A stretch of DNA of 64,000 bases from Amoebophrya sp. A120. Lineage: Eukaryota; Sar; Dinophyceae; Syndiniales; Amoebophryaceae. Of the stretch, positions 9,433-22,700 are shown in pieces; position 1 is the first letter of the stretch; each line of letters begins with the position of its first letter. Under the pieces are notes generated by a model. It did not search any database and was not told the origin of the DNA. It saw only the letters and a program-made list of their open reading frames with translations. The DNA lies in assembly GCA_905178155.1 (NCBI GenBank), contig CAJINV010000003.1:2189065-2253064 (forward strand), written 5' to 3'. Both the position numbers and the translations under genes were made by a program.

Positions 9433-12400
9433 TTAGCCCGTCGGAAACGGCAGGTTTGGCAATGGCGGTGGCGAGCTCGGTACTGGCGGAGCACCTCCCA
9501 CTCCGTTGGATTGATACACCAGTTCGGGCGAATGGTACGCCGTGGGATGATCGGGGAGTTGTCCCTCGTTTCGTAGCGAAGCCAGCTGCTCTCCGGCCTG
9601 GTGTTGGCCCAAGGAGCTCCGCCGCGAATGCGACACGTAATGCTCCTCCGCGCCGTCATTGTACAGACCCTCCTTTTCGCCCTCCGGGGCGTTATCCAAG
9701 GTAAATCCGGCATCCAGCTTATCCTGTGTAAAAACGTACCCACACCAGAGTCAGGATGGGGATTTTGCAGCACAAACCTAGGAGCTTTTGTGAGTCACGC
9801 ATGACAAGTTGCACTCTGCAGCGTAGTGCAGGTTAGCAAGTGCAGCCGCATCACAGATTCATCAGCTCATCCTGTTCACAGCATCACAAATTCCAAAACA
9901 CGACTGGAAATGGCTCTCATGGGGATGCGCATTACAAGTCTTCCTGTCTTTGCAAATCTGCATTACAACTCTGGTGTGGGTACGTTTTTACTCAGGATAC
10001 AGCTTCCCAACCTTCTTGTTTGGCGTTTTCTTCATCGGCCGGTCCTGGATCTGATACCGGGCCGGTTCAAACGCGAAGCCTTGTGCGGTCAGACGTGCGC
10101 GGACGTAGAGGAGGTCGCTGTAGCGGAAAAATTGAGGATTTTTCAAAAAGAAAATCATTTCAGGAAGGTGCGACAACTCTGCTTCTATATTCTCAAGGTG
10201 ACAGTGAGAAAGCACGGCCCGTGTCTACGAATATCACTTTAAGAAGTAAGTACCTTCGCATGTAAGTGGTTGCGTCGTCGGTGTCTTTTTTGTCCTGTGC
10301 CCAGCTTGGTTTCTGTGAAATCAAATCGTATATGCTTTGCTTGCTTGGGACGGTTTCGTCTTTGCTCTGGTCCTTGCTTCCAGTGCGCAAACTGCTGAAA
10401 CCTGTCGTAACAAGATGGCGACTTGGTGTGGCGAGGCTAAATTTTTATTTTGTGCAAAATCAGGAATCTTTCTTTTGCGCACGGTCGACGAATTTAAATT
10501 TTGTTGCACGGCCAGGTCAACAATTATTATCGTCATCACATGAGCATCGCAACCAAAAAGCAGTCTCTCAAGTACGATCATTCTCCGGCCCGGGCGGCCC
10601 TCCGACGGGGTAGGAGTCGACTCGACCGCTCAGCAACTCCGTGCCCGAACGCCGCCAGTCGTGCACGCTGGAGCGGCCCTTCGGAGCCGGCCCGGGCGCG
10701 GAGGCCCCCATCAGACCCGCTGCGCGAGAGTTACCACTTTCCATCGCGCCCATCCCCTCGCGCAGTCCGGCGGCGCGCGAATTGGTGGGAACCACGGGGC
10801 CGGACGCCCCCAACCCGGACGACAGGTCCTGCGAGCCCGTGCCGCCGCGCGACAACAGCCCGCTGCGCTCGCGAGGCAGATCCCCCGCCAGGTGCGCCTG
10901 GGCGGAGGGGTTGTATTTTGACTTCTGCCCACTGTCCTCGTCTTTGGCTTTGCGAATCAGGTTCTTAACCATGTCTTCCGCGCGACGAATCTGGACCCGG
11001 GTTCCCTTCATGATCACCGCGCGCGGAATGCCGGCCGGGACATCCTGGTCAATGTTGATGTTGCAGCCGGTGGCAGTTTTGATCTTTTTGATCGTGTCCC
11101 CGGCCTTGCCAATCACCAACCCAACGTACTTCGGCTCCACCATGAATATCTGCTGGTGCTCCGTGCCGTCGTCGCTCTCATCCGCGTCCTCCTCGGAAAA
11201 CGTGCGGTGCCCGCTGGCTGCGCGCCAGTTTTCCTGCTCGTCGACGGAGTCCCGGCGTGAGCTGTCGCGCCGTGGCGGGTACGTGGGCGCGGTGCTCACC
11301 TGCAGATTCACCTCCTGGGCGGTTCCGGGGCCCTGGTGACCCTGGTCCGCGTGTGCGGTATTGGTCGCAGTTGCGTGCAGTTGCTCCTGCGCAGTAGTCA
11401 TCTGCTCGCTGCCTGTTGGTATGTCATTTTTTCGACAATCTAAATCCCTTGCTCTCGTTGCAGGAGGCGGAAAACAATCATTCACGAAGTGGTCAACGAC
11501 TGTGCGAAGAGGTGGTAAACTAAGTAAACGGGAATCTGAATCACAACCATCTACGAGTTATTTTGCTTTTGAAGGAGGAAAAGTCATCTGATCTGATACT
11601 TTTTGAGCCTCCCGCCCCTGGCTGCTGGTACTGAGCGAGAATTGCTGCTGAGAACCTGTTTGCCTCTTCCGCGGAACTGTCTTCGGACTGCTCGTGCTGC
11701 TGGGAGGCCGGATTTGTGCCAGATCCATAGCTACCCGCACTGTACATGTTCTGATGTTGTCCGGATGTTGGGTTACCTGCAAAGCAGTTGAGGTCACAAT
11801 TTATTATCGGCCGCACAGAAAAAGTTAAGGTAACTGGCCCCGGTAGGTGGTCGTGATCTTGCGATTTTTTCCTGTGCTTGATGAACGTGAATCGTGAGAA
11901 AGAAAAACCTCGAACGCTGAAGGAAGAAAACGACAAATACCATTCGTCGCAGAAGGCGGAAAAAGCCGCGCCCGCTCCCGTGCGGGTATCACAGGCTCGC
12001 AATCAAATGCGTTCCCGCCTTCGTGTGCCCCGGTCGGGAACAAGTGCTGCAGTTCGTAGAAATCTTGAAACTGTTCACATCGGATGAGCAAGTCCGGTTT
12101 CAGATATCGACCCAAAAACCAATTCCGCATTCTCTGATGCGAGTACGGTCCCTGGCGACTCCCGTCGTTGCCGCAGTAGTACCAGGGTTGCGTCAACAGG
12201 TGCAGAGGTGGTTGCACATGCGGAGGCTGATGGTTCTCGTAGCCATGATACCCAGCACCCGGTGCTGGGTATTGCATGGGTCCTCGTGCCGGACTGTGAT
12301 AGGCGTGCTGCGGCACAGCTCCGTTGTACCCCTGTCCCTGGTAGTGCTGCTGCCCGGGGTGCGCGGGCTGGTGCCCCGGCGAGTATGGGTTTCTTGCCGG

Positions 12401-12781
12401 CTGAGCCGGACTCGAGTATTGCCGCGGTCCGACGCCGTATTGGGCGTTTTGTTGATTATACTGGTGATTGTTCCCATGATACTGCCCACCTGCGCTATGG
12501 TTGTTGTAGTGGTTTCCAGCATTATTTTGCTGTTGGTGATACGCGCCTTGGTGGTAAGCGTGCTGTTGGCCGGCCGCCCCGGACCCCTGGTCCATGCCCC
12601 GCATGTTTGAAGCCGCGGAGGTGGTGCCGAGCGCCTGCTGGACAGGATCCACCGCGTGTTGCAAACTCTGCTGGTAGTCCCCGCCCTTTTTTCCTCCGGC
12701 CGCCATCGGGCCGCCCTTCGGCAGGCCAGATGCTTGTTGCGTCGTCGCACCTGTTGGTGATTGTCGTTGCGTGGTGGACAT
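9433..12781 (-). CDS. GYF- and KH-domain RNA-binding protein, 800 aa
   Basis: Six exons: 11941-12781, 11600-11776, 10576-11412, 10254-10401, 10000-10117 and 9433-9714. The four GT-AG introns all have matching phases, the last gap is an introner at 9720-9999, and the total closes at 801 codons. The N-terminal 195 residues are Gln/Asn/His/Tyr-rich (YHQQQ, HYNNH). A GYF domain follows at about residues 199-250 (PWYYCGNDGSRQGPYSHQRM, then W-x2-GRYLKPDLLIR), the fold that binds proline-rich peptides in splicing and translation factors. A KH domain at about 428-495 carries the VIGKAGDTIKKIK GxxG loop. The C-terminus is Pro-rich. The protein probably links RNA to a proline-rich partner. The start ATG is preceded directly by an in-frame TGA and lies 70 nt after a TTTTTGCAG that could be a trans-splice acceptor. 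Confidence 0.85.
9720..9999. mobile_element. Introner, family A, subtype 2 (280 bp)
   Basis: It starts TATCCTGTGTAAAAACG then TACCCACACC, and ends in the inverted copy ...TTTTTACTCAGGATA. The target duplication is CAGCT (9715-9719 and 10000-10004). Removing it with one CAGCT joins KKVGK-L-DAGFTLD in the GYF-KH gene. Using the GT and AG that lie inside the repeats would leave 17 extra nt and shift the frame. Its interior is nearly identical to the element at 40784-41058. Confidence 0.93.
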
Positions 12782-12910
12782 TCATAAGGTTTGCCGTTGT
12801 AACGGAGGCGAAATGAATCGACCGACGGAAGCCACCGCGAAGGCTGCAAAAATAGAACCCACAACTCGAGAGAACACCAAATGAGAAAAAACACGTAAAA
12901 CAGCAGAACA

Positions 12911-15503
12911 TTAAAAAAAAAAGCGTAGTTTCCAACCTTTCCAGCCTGCGAAAGCCTTTGCCTGTTGCTGCTCTCTTTTTCTTTTTTCGCGTAGTTGCCT
13001 CTTTTCTTCGAGGACACTTGTCCATTTTCGGCGCACCAAAATGCCGTGCCAGATCGCTCGAATGGTCGCGACCGCAGCCGAGCGCTGTTTGAAGTATTTT
13101 TCTGCGGAGATGCGGTCGTAGCCGTACCGGAGAAGCGACTGGAGGGTTCGGCCGCCCTGCTCCTTTGCGGCGTCCTCCAGGACCGCAATCCTTCGCCGCA
13201 CCTGCCGGATCTCGTCGTCCGAGTTCTTCGTGGCGTTTGGATTGCCATACTCGAGCTGCCGTTCTTGCAACTCCCGGTTGATCTCGAGCAGCTTTCCGTG
13301 CAGCTTTAAAATGTCTTCCTCGACCTTCTTCAAGCCCGAGTTAGTCCGGAACCAGTGTTCTTCGCGCAGCCAAATTTCGCTCGGAACAACACTGGTGGCC
13401 GCAGTCTTGCTAGTAGACTTTTCCGCGCCGCCTTTTCCAGCGCTGCCTTTTCCAGCGCTGGAAGTGGACGCAGCAGCCGTGCCTTGCTGCGTCCTGCTCG
13501 CCGGGTCGTATACTGGTGGCTCCCCGCCTTTTGGTCGCGACTTGCCTTTTATCGGGCTGATCTCCAATGCGTGATCCAGTGGTGAGGTTTGTTGCGCAGA
13601 TGATTCGCCCTTCCCACCTCCCGGTGCACCTCCAGGGTCGCCTTTATCACCACCCTTCTTACTGGCAGCGGGGGGCGGCGAAGCTTTCGCAAAAATGCTG
13701 TCCGGGGCCTGCCCCCACCTGACGAGCCCCTGGAGCCCGAGCGTGTTAGAGGTTTTCACCTGTTGTGATTTCATCGTCATCTCGTGTGGCAGTGGGGTCT
13801 ACGGTTCTGTACTAGGTTCAAACTCTACTTCGGGGGAAGATAAGACCGAGAACTCGCAGGCGCACGAGAACCAAACAGTGACATGATCGAACAAGTTTGC
13901 ATAACTTCTAGATAACATCCATCCTGTTCAGAAAAAAAACATTCCTCATGATTTAGATTTACCCTCCCTGCTGAGGCGTCGAGGCTGGGAAACGAGCTCT
14001 CCGCGTGCAGGTCGGGGGTCCGCTGTTTATTCGCAGCGCCTCCGTTGCTCCGCTCGGCCCAGGTGCTGCTCGAGGAAGCCGCTTTGGCATTGGAGGTCGG
14101 GGGCCCGGGAACCGTGGCGTCAACCCGGGGTGTGGACTGCTTGCTACTGCCGTTCGTCTGCGAGCCGGTGTTCGTGAACAGCACCACGTGCGGGAGCAGC
14201 TTCTTACTACCTTCCATGATCGGCAGGGGCGCTTCCCGGTTCACCTCAATTTTCCCGATCACTTCTGGACTCCACTTGTGCACTTCGAGTTGCACATTCG
14301 AGTGGAACTGCAGGGGGTAATACCCCTCTTTCCGCGCGCCGTGCGGGTACTCCTTGCTGTCAATCGCAGCCTGAACCAGCTGTTGCACACCTGGCAGTTG
14401 TTCAATTTTAGACACAGTTCCTTGGAAAAGGAAAAGCGTTTCGTGCAATGTTGCGTTTGTTCGTGAAAATAACTCGAAGCACTTTCAGACAATTTTTACC
14501 CCGAAGAGCAAAAGTAGGTCCTCATAACGACTTACTTACCGCTGTCTGAAACCCCCGGCAGATCCGTCAGAAAGAGTTTTTCACAGAACCCCGTCTGCAG
14601 GAAAGGCCGTAGGGCCTGCACACTGGCGTCTGTAACGCCCGTGTTTCCCGCGAGCTTCAATTTCTGACATACTGGCCAGTCACGCAGGAAAGGACCCTGT
14701 AGATAGATGAATTCGGTACTGAATTATATTAATCCGATGCAATATTTTTCATTTTTAGGTTCCTCCTGAGTCTTTTGGTCTTGACATCATGGACAGCGAC
14801 AGTGCTTGTTAACCTCATATAAACATAGACATACACGCAAAGGCCTGCCTCTGATGCAATTTCAGAAAATAATCGTCGACCAAGAGCTATGTAGGCTAGT
14901 CTACAGCTAATGTTCATGCGTGAAACTACAAAAACTGCCATTCATTTACCAGCCACTTTTCCACTGCCTGGTCCGTAATGGAGTTTCCCGAGAGGTCAAT
15001 GTACGTGCCATATGAGTTGCCGTCGTGCTTTTGCGTTTCCGATCGGCACCAACTTGTAAACGTTGTCATTTCGGATTCGAAATACTCGATCAGGCTCTGC
15101 ACATCTGTATCGGTCAACCCCTGGCCGCTGCAGTTTACCTTTACCGCGCCAGTCTTCTTGTTCCAGGAAAAGTAATGCGCGTAGTCGTCCCATGTCTTCG
15201 GTGTCGACGTGTGGTCTTTCTTACCTCCGCCACCCTGGGAGAAGATAAAGAAAAAGTTTGCATGAACATATTAATTCATTCCTCGCGTGCCGCGGTTCCA
15301 CCTCAATCAATTTAGAGGAAACTTGTTCTTGGTGCGTTGTGGTAATACATATTCGCACTTTCGAGGGGAATAGAAAACAAGAACGAAGTCGGACGCCCGA
15401 CGAAACGGCGATAAAGCAACGTAAGTACCTTTTGCCCGTTTTTTTTGTGGCCGCCACCGTTGTTATACCAGTTATCGTTCTTTGAAGTCATCCACTTTGC
15501 CAT
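12911..15503 (-). CDS. Leucine-rich-repeat protein with IQ-like coiled-coil tail
   Basis: Five exons (15429-15503, 14950-15234, 14540-14696, 13963-14420, 12911-13780) joined by four GT-AG introns with consistent phases give 614 residues. The N-terminal third holds ribonuclease-inhibitor-type leucine-rich repeats: VNCSGQGLTDTDVQSLIEYF, YIDLSGNSITDQAVEKWL, LKLAGNTGVTDASVQALRPF and LFLTDLPGVSDS. A Ser/Thr/Pro-rich linker follows, then a coiled coil, and near the C-terminus an IQ-like element (ATIRAIWHGILVRRKW) that could bind calmodulin. LRR proteins of this type are often ciliary or scaffold proteins in protists, but no specific role is shown. The C-terminus is uncertain: a donor GTTGG near 12946 could splice on to 12848, adding a short tail that stops at the base before the ATG of the next gene. 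Confidence 0.75.
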
Positions 15504-16793
15504 CTTGGGCGAGCTCAACAAATCCAAAACAAAACGATTGAATTTCAATTTCCAAAAATTTAGAAGCGTCAGTAATAAACTCGATACGCGCGTCAAAAAT
15601 ACTTTGTCGGCGAAACAGGTAGACGATCTGAAAGAATTCAAGTTTTTATACAAAACTTCTACATCTACGGGAATTGTTACTACAGTGAAAGTATGACGAC
15701 GGGGAGGGGGAATGGGAGGGGATCATTCGTGTGCCTGGCAAGGAATGAAGGACGATGCATGGCAAAACGCTGTCGCCTCATCCACACTCGTCTTACACTG
15801 TACTAGTACAGCTTCGCAATCCTACGGTTGGTGTACACTCTCTGCAAAATGAATATCGTCCTCCATGACGACTAAGTTGAAACTCTTAAGTAAGAGCTTG
15901 TTCCGGCGAAGTTGAACTATCTAGCCAACGGGCCAAGGCGCAGGTGAATTTACTAGAGTAAAACGAATTGGGCTTGCTCGGAAGAGGGTCAAAAAATCAC
16001 TATCAAAAGATTGGGTCAAAAATGACAGTGCAGCTGCATAATGCATACTCACCCTTGATGATTCACAAGGTGTGACTGCTCGTGACTGACGAGTGTTTCG
16101 GAAATGAGAAACATTGCTTTCCTGCGAAACGCGAAAGCAGAAATTGAAAAGCTCACAACTAAAGTTGACTAAGCGCGCCATACTGACCCTCTTCTTGGTA
16201 CCAAAACAAAATAAGTAACCAGATTTACATCATCTATTTCCAGGCAAGTACGCGTCAAGGAAACCGCTTCTACCATCGGGCTATCCACAGCTGATCTTCA
16301 ATCATGGTTTTGATCATGATCAAGATCGCGAAAGAAAAAAATTAACCTTCAAGAAAGTTCTTGAAGCGAGTCAAAAGTAACTCTCAGCTTTTAACCACAA
16401 AGAGTCAGACTTTTCGCAAAACACTTGCGAAAGTTCGCCGTCATCTTTCACGAGGAAAAAGTTCTTTCATGTGAAAGAAAACTAGCCATGTGCGCGGCGT
16501 CCCGGCTTATCCAGACCAGGTTATGTGCAGAGAGACGCGGCAAAAAGTGTCTTCGCTGCTTGTTTTTGCTCGACGCTGATGATGCTATTTCGATCGTGCC
16601 ACGCGGGGCGGATCTCGATGTGCTGATTTAGTTTTTACTCGCAAGGTGCTCTTGAAGATAGATACTAGCCACTTTGAAGAAAAACGAGATAGGGATAAAT
16701 TTGCTGCTAGATGTGCTTTCAAATAAAACTACCGCACAAAAAGCTGGAGAGGATCTGCAGCGGGAAGTTCGAACTTCCCCCCGTCCACTGTCG
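15504..16793. other. Intergenic with small palindromes
   Basis: Between the IFT139 stop and the LRR gene start. No gene is supported. Several perfect or near-perfect short inverted repeats cluster near 16300-16470 (for example TTCAAGAA-AG-TTCTTGAA and TTTTGATCATGATCAAGA), which could be transcript-end or regulatory structures. There are no introner termini. Confidence 0.4.
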
Positions 16794-19700
16794 CTACGCA
16801 CGAAGCTGTGCACGCGCCTTGTCCAGGATCTCCTTCTGAATTTTCGGATACGCGGGATTGACGGTCAGTACCTGCTGGCAGATCAGAATACACTCCACGG
16901 TCCGCTTCGCCTTTAGGTAGTTGAAGGCCAAACGAAATCCTACGTTTGCGCTATGACCACTCAAGTCCCACGCTTTTTCGTAGTGCGTGGCTGCGTCCTT
17001 GTGCCCTTGCTCCTTTTCGCAAATCAACCCGAGGCACTCCCACGCCTTGCCACTGCTGCGGTTGTGCATGGATGCAAGCTGACACAGGGTCCCAGCCAGG
17101 TCGTACTGTGATAGTGTTCATTAGAAGTCTCCGTGTTTTGTACGAAATTTGCCAGTCTTTCCACGAAACCAAAACGTGCGCAGGTGTCGAACAAAAAAAG
17201 CAACAGGATCAAGCCCGAAAAACAGGTCCTCAAACAACTGTATGTAAGTACTTTTCCCTGCGATATGTACAAATCCGCGAGCAGAAGCCAGGCCTTCTCG
17301 AAGTCCTCGGCCCACTCGGGATTGTAGGATTTCTTCGCGATTTCCGCGATGCGCTTCAGCTGGTTGCGGGCTTTGGTCAGCTGCTTGCTGATAATCAGGC
17401 CCTGCGCCATCGCGAGAACCCCGGGGACGAAGTTTTTGTCCTCGTTGTAGAACTCCATGAGCATCTGCAGTCCGCGGTCCACCTCCGTTTTTTTCTTCGT
17501 GAAAATCGCGTTCTGGGCCTGGTACACGCGCAGCCGCGCCATCAGTGCCGGATTCCGCTGCACGGAGGACGCCTCCTGATTCAGGAGTTCGTGGATGAGC
17601 AGCTCCACTTCCCGGGCGTGCTGTTCGCTGTGTTGCGTCAGGTCCTGCAGGCTGTCCAGGGACAGCTTGTTGGGGTCCGGGTAGAGGTAGATGTCGATCA
17701 TGGCCAGCGTCGCTTCCCGCCGAAATTCGGCGTCGCGCGTGCGCGCAAAGTTCAGGTCCACCAGGGCATCCGAGGCCCGGTTCATGCAGCGGTAGTACCT
17801 GCCGCGGCAGTACCGGAAACCGGGTTCCTGCTCCGGGTCTTATCAAAAGGAAAAATCCACCCTCCCCATATCAAAACGGAAATCTGTGATGCAGATTTGT
17901 TGTCACAAATCAGCTGTGTCATGCTACACGGGAAAAGATGCGGACTGTAGTGCTGGGTGGCGTGGGGGAGCCTTGCATCTTCAGCATGATAGGAGGCAGC
18001 TGAGAGTGGGAAACAGCATGACAAATTGCCTGTAAACGAGACCACGACTGCGGCTCTTGGCCTTCTAGCATGACAAGTCGATTTGTGTCCTCAAATTCTG
18101 CATCACAGATTTCCATTTCGATATTGGGAGGGGGGATTTTTCCGTTTGATAGGTCTTTGTACATCTTCAGGTGGTGCTTGGCGTTGTTCAAAAACCCTTC
18201 GTAGTCCTTCAACTTACCGCTGCGCTTCAGAAGGTAAACCAACCGACTCAAGGCGCGCCAGTCACCTTATTGATTGCGACGGTAGAATTCAGCGCCTTTA
18301 GTTTTGTTTACTTTTGGTATAAAATAACTGAGGAATTCATGATAGGAAAAAAAGAAAAAGTGTTGTAGTCGCTCTGGTGATGCTGCGGTAGCGGTTTTAA
18401 CCGCCGGAACGATAATAATACATGGTTTTTTCTCCAAGAGCTGTCGGTAGTGGTAGGTGGCGTCCCGGTACTCCTGGACGCCACCTTCGCTTCGCGCGCC
18501 GTTCGCAGCTAGCAGCATGAGAAGCTCGGCCATTAGGGTGGAGCCCTCGATGGCCACTTCCGACGAAGATTCCAATCGGAGCAGCACCAGCAACTGCCGT
18601 TCGCAGGCTTCGTAGTTGCCCTCCGCCATCTTCAACTTCGCCAAATTGAGCATGCTGTTGTAGATAGCAGTGACGTTTCGGTTCTTGTACAAAGAAAAGA
18701 TAAAAAATCATTGCCGAGTTTGATGTTCAGCCATGAGAGGCAACCTTGGGTTTCAGCCTGCAAAACAGGCCCACATATTTGCTTGAAGCGAAAAAAAGTA
18801 CTAAGATGGTAAACATCAAATTCAAAGAAAACTTACGCCTTCTCGTGTGCCTCATTGTGGCGCAGGCATTCGGAATAGAACTCCGTCGCTTCGTCGGGCT
18901 TCCGCTCCCGCGCGTCGTAGTATTCGGCAAGTTGGAAAGCAATGTCCGCGTAAACCTCCCGATTTCTCGCTAGTCGCTGATCGTCGTCCTCGGCTCGCAA
19001 CCGGTCCAACACCTCTTTCTGCAACTGCAGCGCGTGCTGAAACCGCTCGGCCGCCTGTGGTGCCGGGGGTGCCCCGTCCGAACTGCTAGCGTTGCTACCG
19101 CGCTGAAACGCGGTCAGCGAGGATTCCAAGTGCACGGTCGCAAGTTGCCGCAACAACTCGATCTTCTGTTGCAGTTGCCGCACCGTTTGCGCGTTGCCCG
19201 ACCCGTCGCCAACGTGTTGCAGCGCCTCTTCCAGCTCCTGCCCCGCGCGCTGCCAATTTTCCAGTTTCATGTGCAACTTGGCCAAATCTAGGCGCAGGTC
19301 GATGGCCTGCGGGTCCCGCTTGAGCGCATTGGCGTAGTAGTTCATACCCGTTTCGTAGTCGTGCGTCAGCACCAGTGCCGCGCCGATTTTGCGAATCAGC
19401 TCCGTGGCGTCAGCCCGTTTGTCCCCGAGAGACAACGCCTTCTCGAAAGTCGCGATAGCCTCTTGCGGCTCCCCGATGTCCAACAACGCCTCGCCCAGCG
19501 CCAAATAGTTGTCGACGTTGTCTTATCCTGTGCAAAAGTATCGTACTCGTATAAATACATTACAAATTTCCTCAGCATGAGAAATGAAATTTGTAATGCA
19601 GATTTGCCTTGGGAACAAGATTTGTAATGCAAGCCTTGCATTTATACGAGTACGATCCTTTTGCACAGCATATGTCTGGGTCTTGCTCCAGGATTTCGCG

Positions 19701-22700
19701 GTAGCACTGGGCGTACCGCTTCGTGTCGTATCGAAAGGAAAAATCCCCCCTCCCCATATCGCAAACGAAATTTGTGATGCTGTATTTGAGGTCACAAATC
19801 GACTCGTCATGCTAGAAGGCCAAGAGCCGCAGTCGTGGCCTCGTTTGCAGGCAATTTGTCATGCTGTTTCCCAATCTCAGCTGCCTCCTATCATGCTGAA
19901 GATGCAAGGCTTCCCCACGCCACCCAGCACTACAGTCCGCATCTTTTCCCGTGTAGCATGACAAAGCTGATTTGTGACAACAAATCTGCATCACAGATTT
20001 CCGTTTTGATATGGGAAGGGGGGATTTTTCCTTTTGATATGTCGTTCTTGTGGTTCAGGTAGATCTTCGCCTGTTCCTTCTTGATCGTTTTCGCCATGCT
20101 TCCCGAGCTGGTGGCCGCGGCCGTCTCGAGCAGGCTCAAAGCCTTGTCCACGTCGTTTTTCGTTTCCGAGTACATCTCCGCCTGCGCCACGAGGATGCGC
20201 ACTTCCTCCTTCGTGCCCTTGAACTCCTTGCTCGCCTCCTGCAAAAGCTTGCTAGCCTCCGCTACCCGGTTCACCTTGCCGTACAGCTGCACGAGTAGGA
20301 GGAAGATCCTAACCCGGTCCTCCACGGTGATCTGCGTGTTCTGCTCCTGCCCGCGCGCCAGGGTTCGCACCCCGGGGATGCGGAGCGCCTCCTCGAGTAC
20401 CTGGATCGCGTTGTCACCGCGTTCTGCGTGGATCATCTGCGCCTTGACCAGGTGGTATAGAGGGTGACTCCTTATGCCGAAATCCCGCGACACGCCCTGT
20501 TCCAGGATGCGGAGCGCCACGTGTACGTCCCCGGCGTCGTAGTGCGCCCGTGCGAGCAGCAGGTACCCCTCCGCGTGGGCCGGGTCGAGGGCCAAGCAAT
20601 TTTCCAGCAGTCGCACGCCGTCTTCGTAGGAACCGCTGAGCAGCTTCGCGCGGGCCAAATTGGTTTGCACATTCAAATTCCCAGGCAAGAACTTCGACAG
20701 AGTCTCCAACACCTGGATGGCGCGGGTCAACTGCGAGGACTTTTTCGGCGCGGAGGCAGAAGATGCACCTGTGATTAAGATTATATGCGGTTGCTAGTTG
20801 GCTGATATAATTTACAAGTAACTCATTGACTTGCAAAAAATACGCGTTCGAGCAAGCATTTTGCTTTTCGTAATATTCTCACAGCTAACAAGACCTGCGG
20901 ACCGCGGCCTTATTCTGGTGACCAATTATGGCATCTTCACCATCAGTAGTGACAACTTACCATCTTGTTCTGGTGCGTGGTCGTGGTACGTCGCTAAGTA
21001 TTCGTTGGCGATTTGGAGCATGTTATCCTGAGTAAAAACGTCCCCACCCCATTGTCAGGTTGTGAACTCTGCAGCACAAATCTAGGAGTTTTGGAAGCCA
21101 TGCATGACAAGTTCGTCTTTGTAGTGTAGTGCAGGTTAGGAAGGACAGTCGCATGACAAACTCATCTCCTTATCCTGTTTACAGGATTACAAATGCCAAA
21201 ACACGATTGGAAATGCCTCTGATACTGATGCAGATGCGCATTACAAATGTTCCTGTCATTGCAAATCTGCATGACAACTCTGGGGTGGGGACGTTCTTGC
21301 TCACGATACATGTAGTCGGCATCGAGCTTCAAGTAGAACTCGTACCCGATCGCGACACGAAAGTCGCTAATATGCACTGTCAAAGTATCAAATGTAAAAA
21401 TGTCTGGGTCTGGAAACTTGTGATGCTAAAATGTGCATGATGAAAACCCTTCCGAATGCAGTCCGGCACGACAACTTCCCAAAACGCTTTCTCATAGGCA
21501 ATCCGCATGAGAAAGTGCGTTTTTGCATGACAAAAGAGGCTGCGACTTTTGTTGGCTACGCAATACAGATTTTCTAGGTATGGAAAATTAGCATTACAAG
21601 TTCCAACCTTCCAGACCCAGACATTTTTACAATCCATACAAAGCCTCGTTTAGCAACTGCAGCGCGGTTGTTTTCTTCTTCCTTCGTGCCACCAGCGCTT
21701 GCAAGTACGACGACACGCTACTTCGCGCGGTGGTCCCGGGCATTAGCGAGACCTGCGTCTCCTTCAGAAATTCCAGTTGTTCGCTGGCGTCGTCCACGTG
21801 ACCGTCGAGGATGCGGCAGTGAATCTGCCCCAAGAGCGCGCGATGGTCCGCCTCGTTTCGCTGACACGCCTGATTGAACGTGTTTCCGGCGTTTCGCACG
21901 TCCTCGAGCAGAAGGTACTGGAAACCCAGCTCGGTGAGGTACACGCTGGTTTCCTTTTTTTGCGTTTGTACGCTTGTCTCCACGAAATTCTGCAGCGCTT
22001 GCTGCGTGATCCGCAAAATTTTGCGATTCCTTCCCCCCAACCGCGAAAACAGCTGGACGACCTCCAGCAACAATCTTCCGGAGTACGGTTCTCGTTGTTG
22101 GATGAAAGACAACAACTCCTCCACCCGTCGCGCAGCCTCGTCAATCAGAGATCGCCCCTGGCTGCCGAGTTGCGCGGCCTTGTTCCCGCGTGGCCCGTGC
22201 TCGGAGCCGCCTAGAATTAATTCAAGATCAAGACAGTAGCACTTTTGCATAACAACTTTCCGTCAGCGTAGAATCCACTCTGTCAGCATGATGTTGAAAA
22301 ACTTATCATGTGTAAAGAACGAAGCGAGCAGAATGTTGAGAGGTAGAAAATATTAATCCGCACCACCTTACTTGGCATGCTTCCCCGTGCGAGAAGGTAC
22401 AGCAGTTGTATTTTGAGGGCGTCGATACTGCCACCCGAAGATGCGTCCTCCAACCGGGTACAAGTTTCGAGTGCCTGCTCCCAATCACCGCAGGACACGT
22501 ACACTCGCGCACGTTCCATCACCGCAGGCGTGAACCACGGGAAGTACACGATTGCTTGGTTCAGAAATTCCGTCGCAGCAGCCCAGTTCTTGGAGCCCTC
22601 CATCAGCTTGGCCTTCAGCATCAGGCCGTCCAATTGCGAAAGCTGCACGGACTGCGTCGTGCTGGCGATTACGTGTTTCTCCAGCAGCTGCAGACACTCT

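Noticed and set aside
9720-9999. Canonical GT-AG splicing inside the family A terminal repeats (GTAAAAACG ... TTTTTACACAG)
   Set aside because: It would leave 17 extra nucleotides and switch the GYF-KH C-terminus to a different, less plausible frame; removal of element plus one duplicate keeps the frame in every gene tested.
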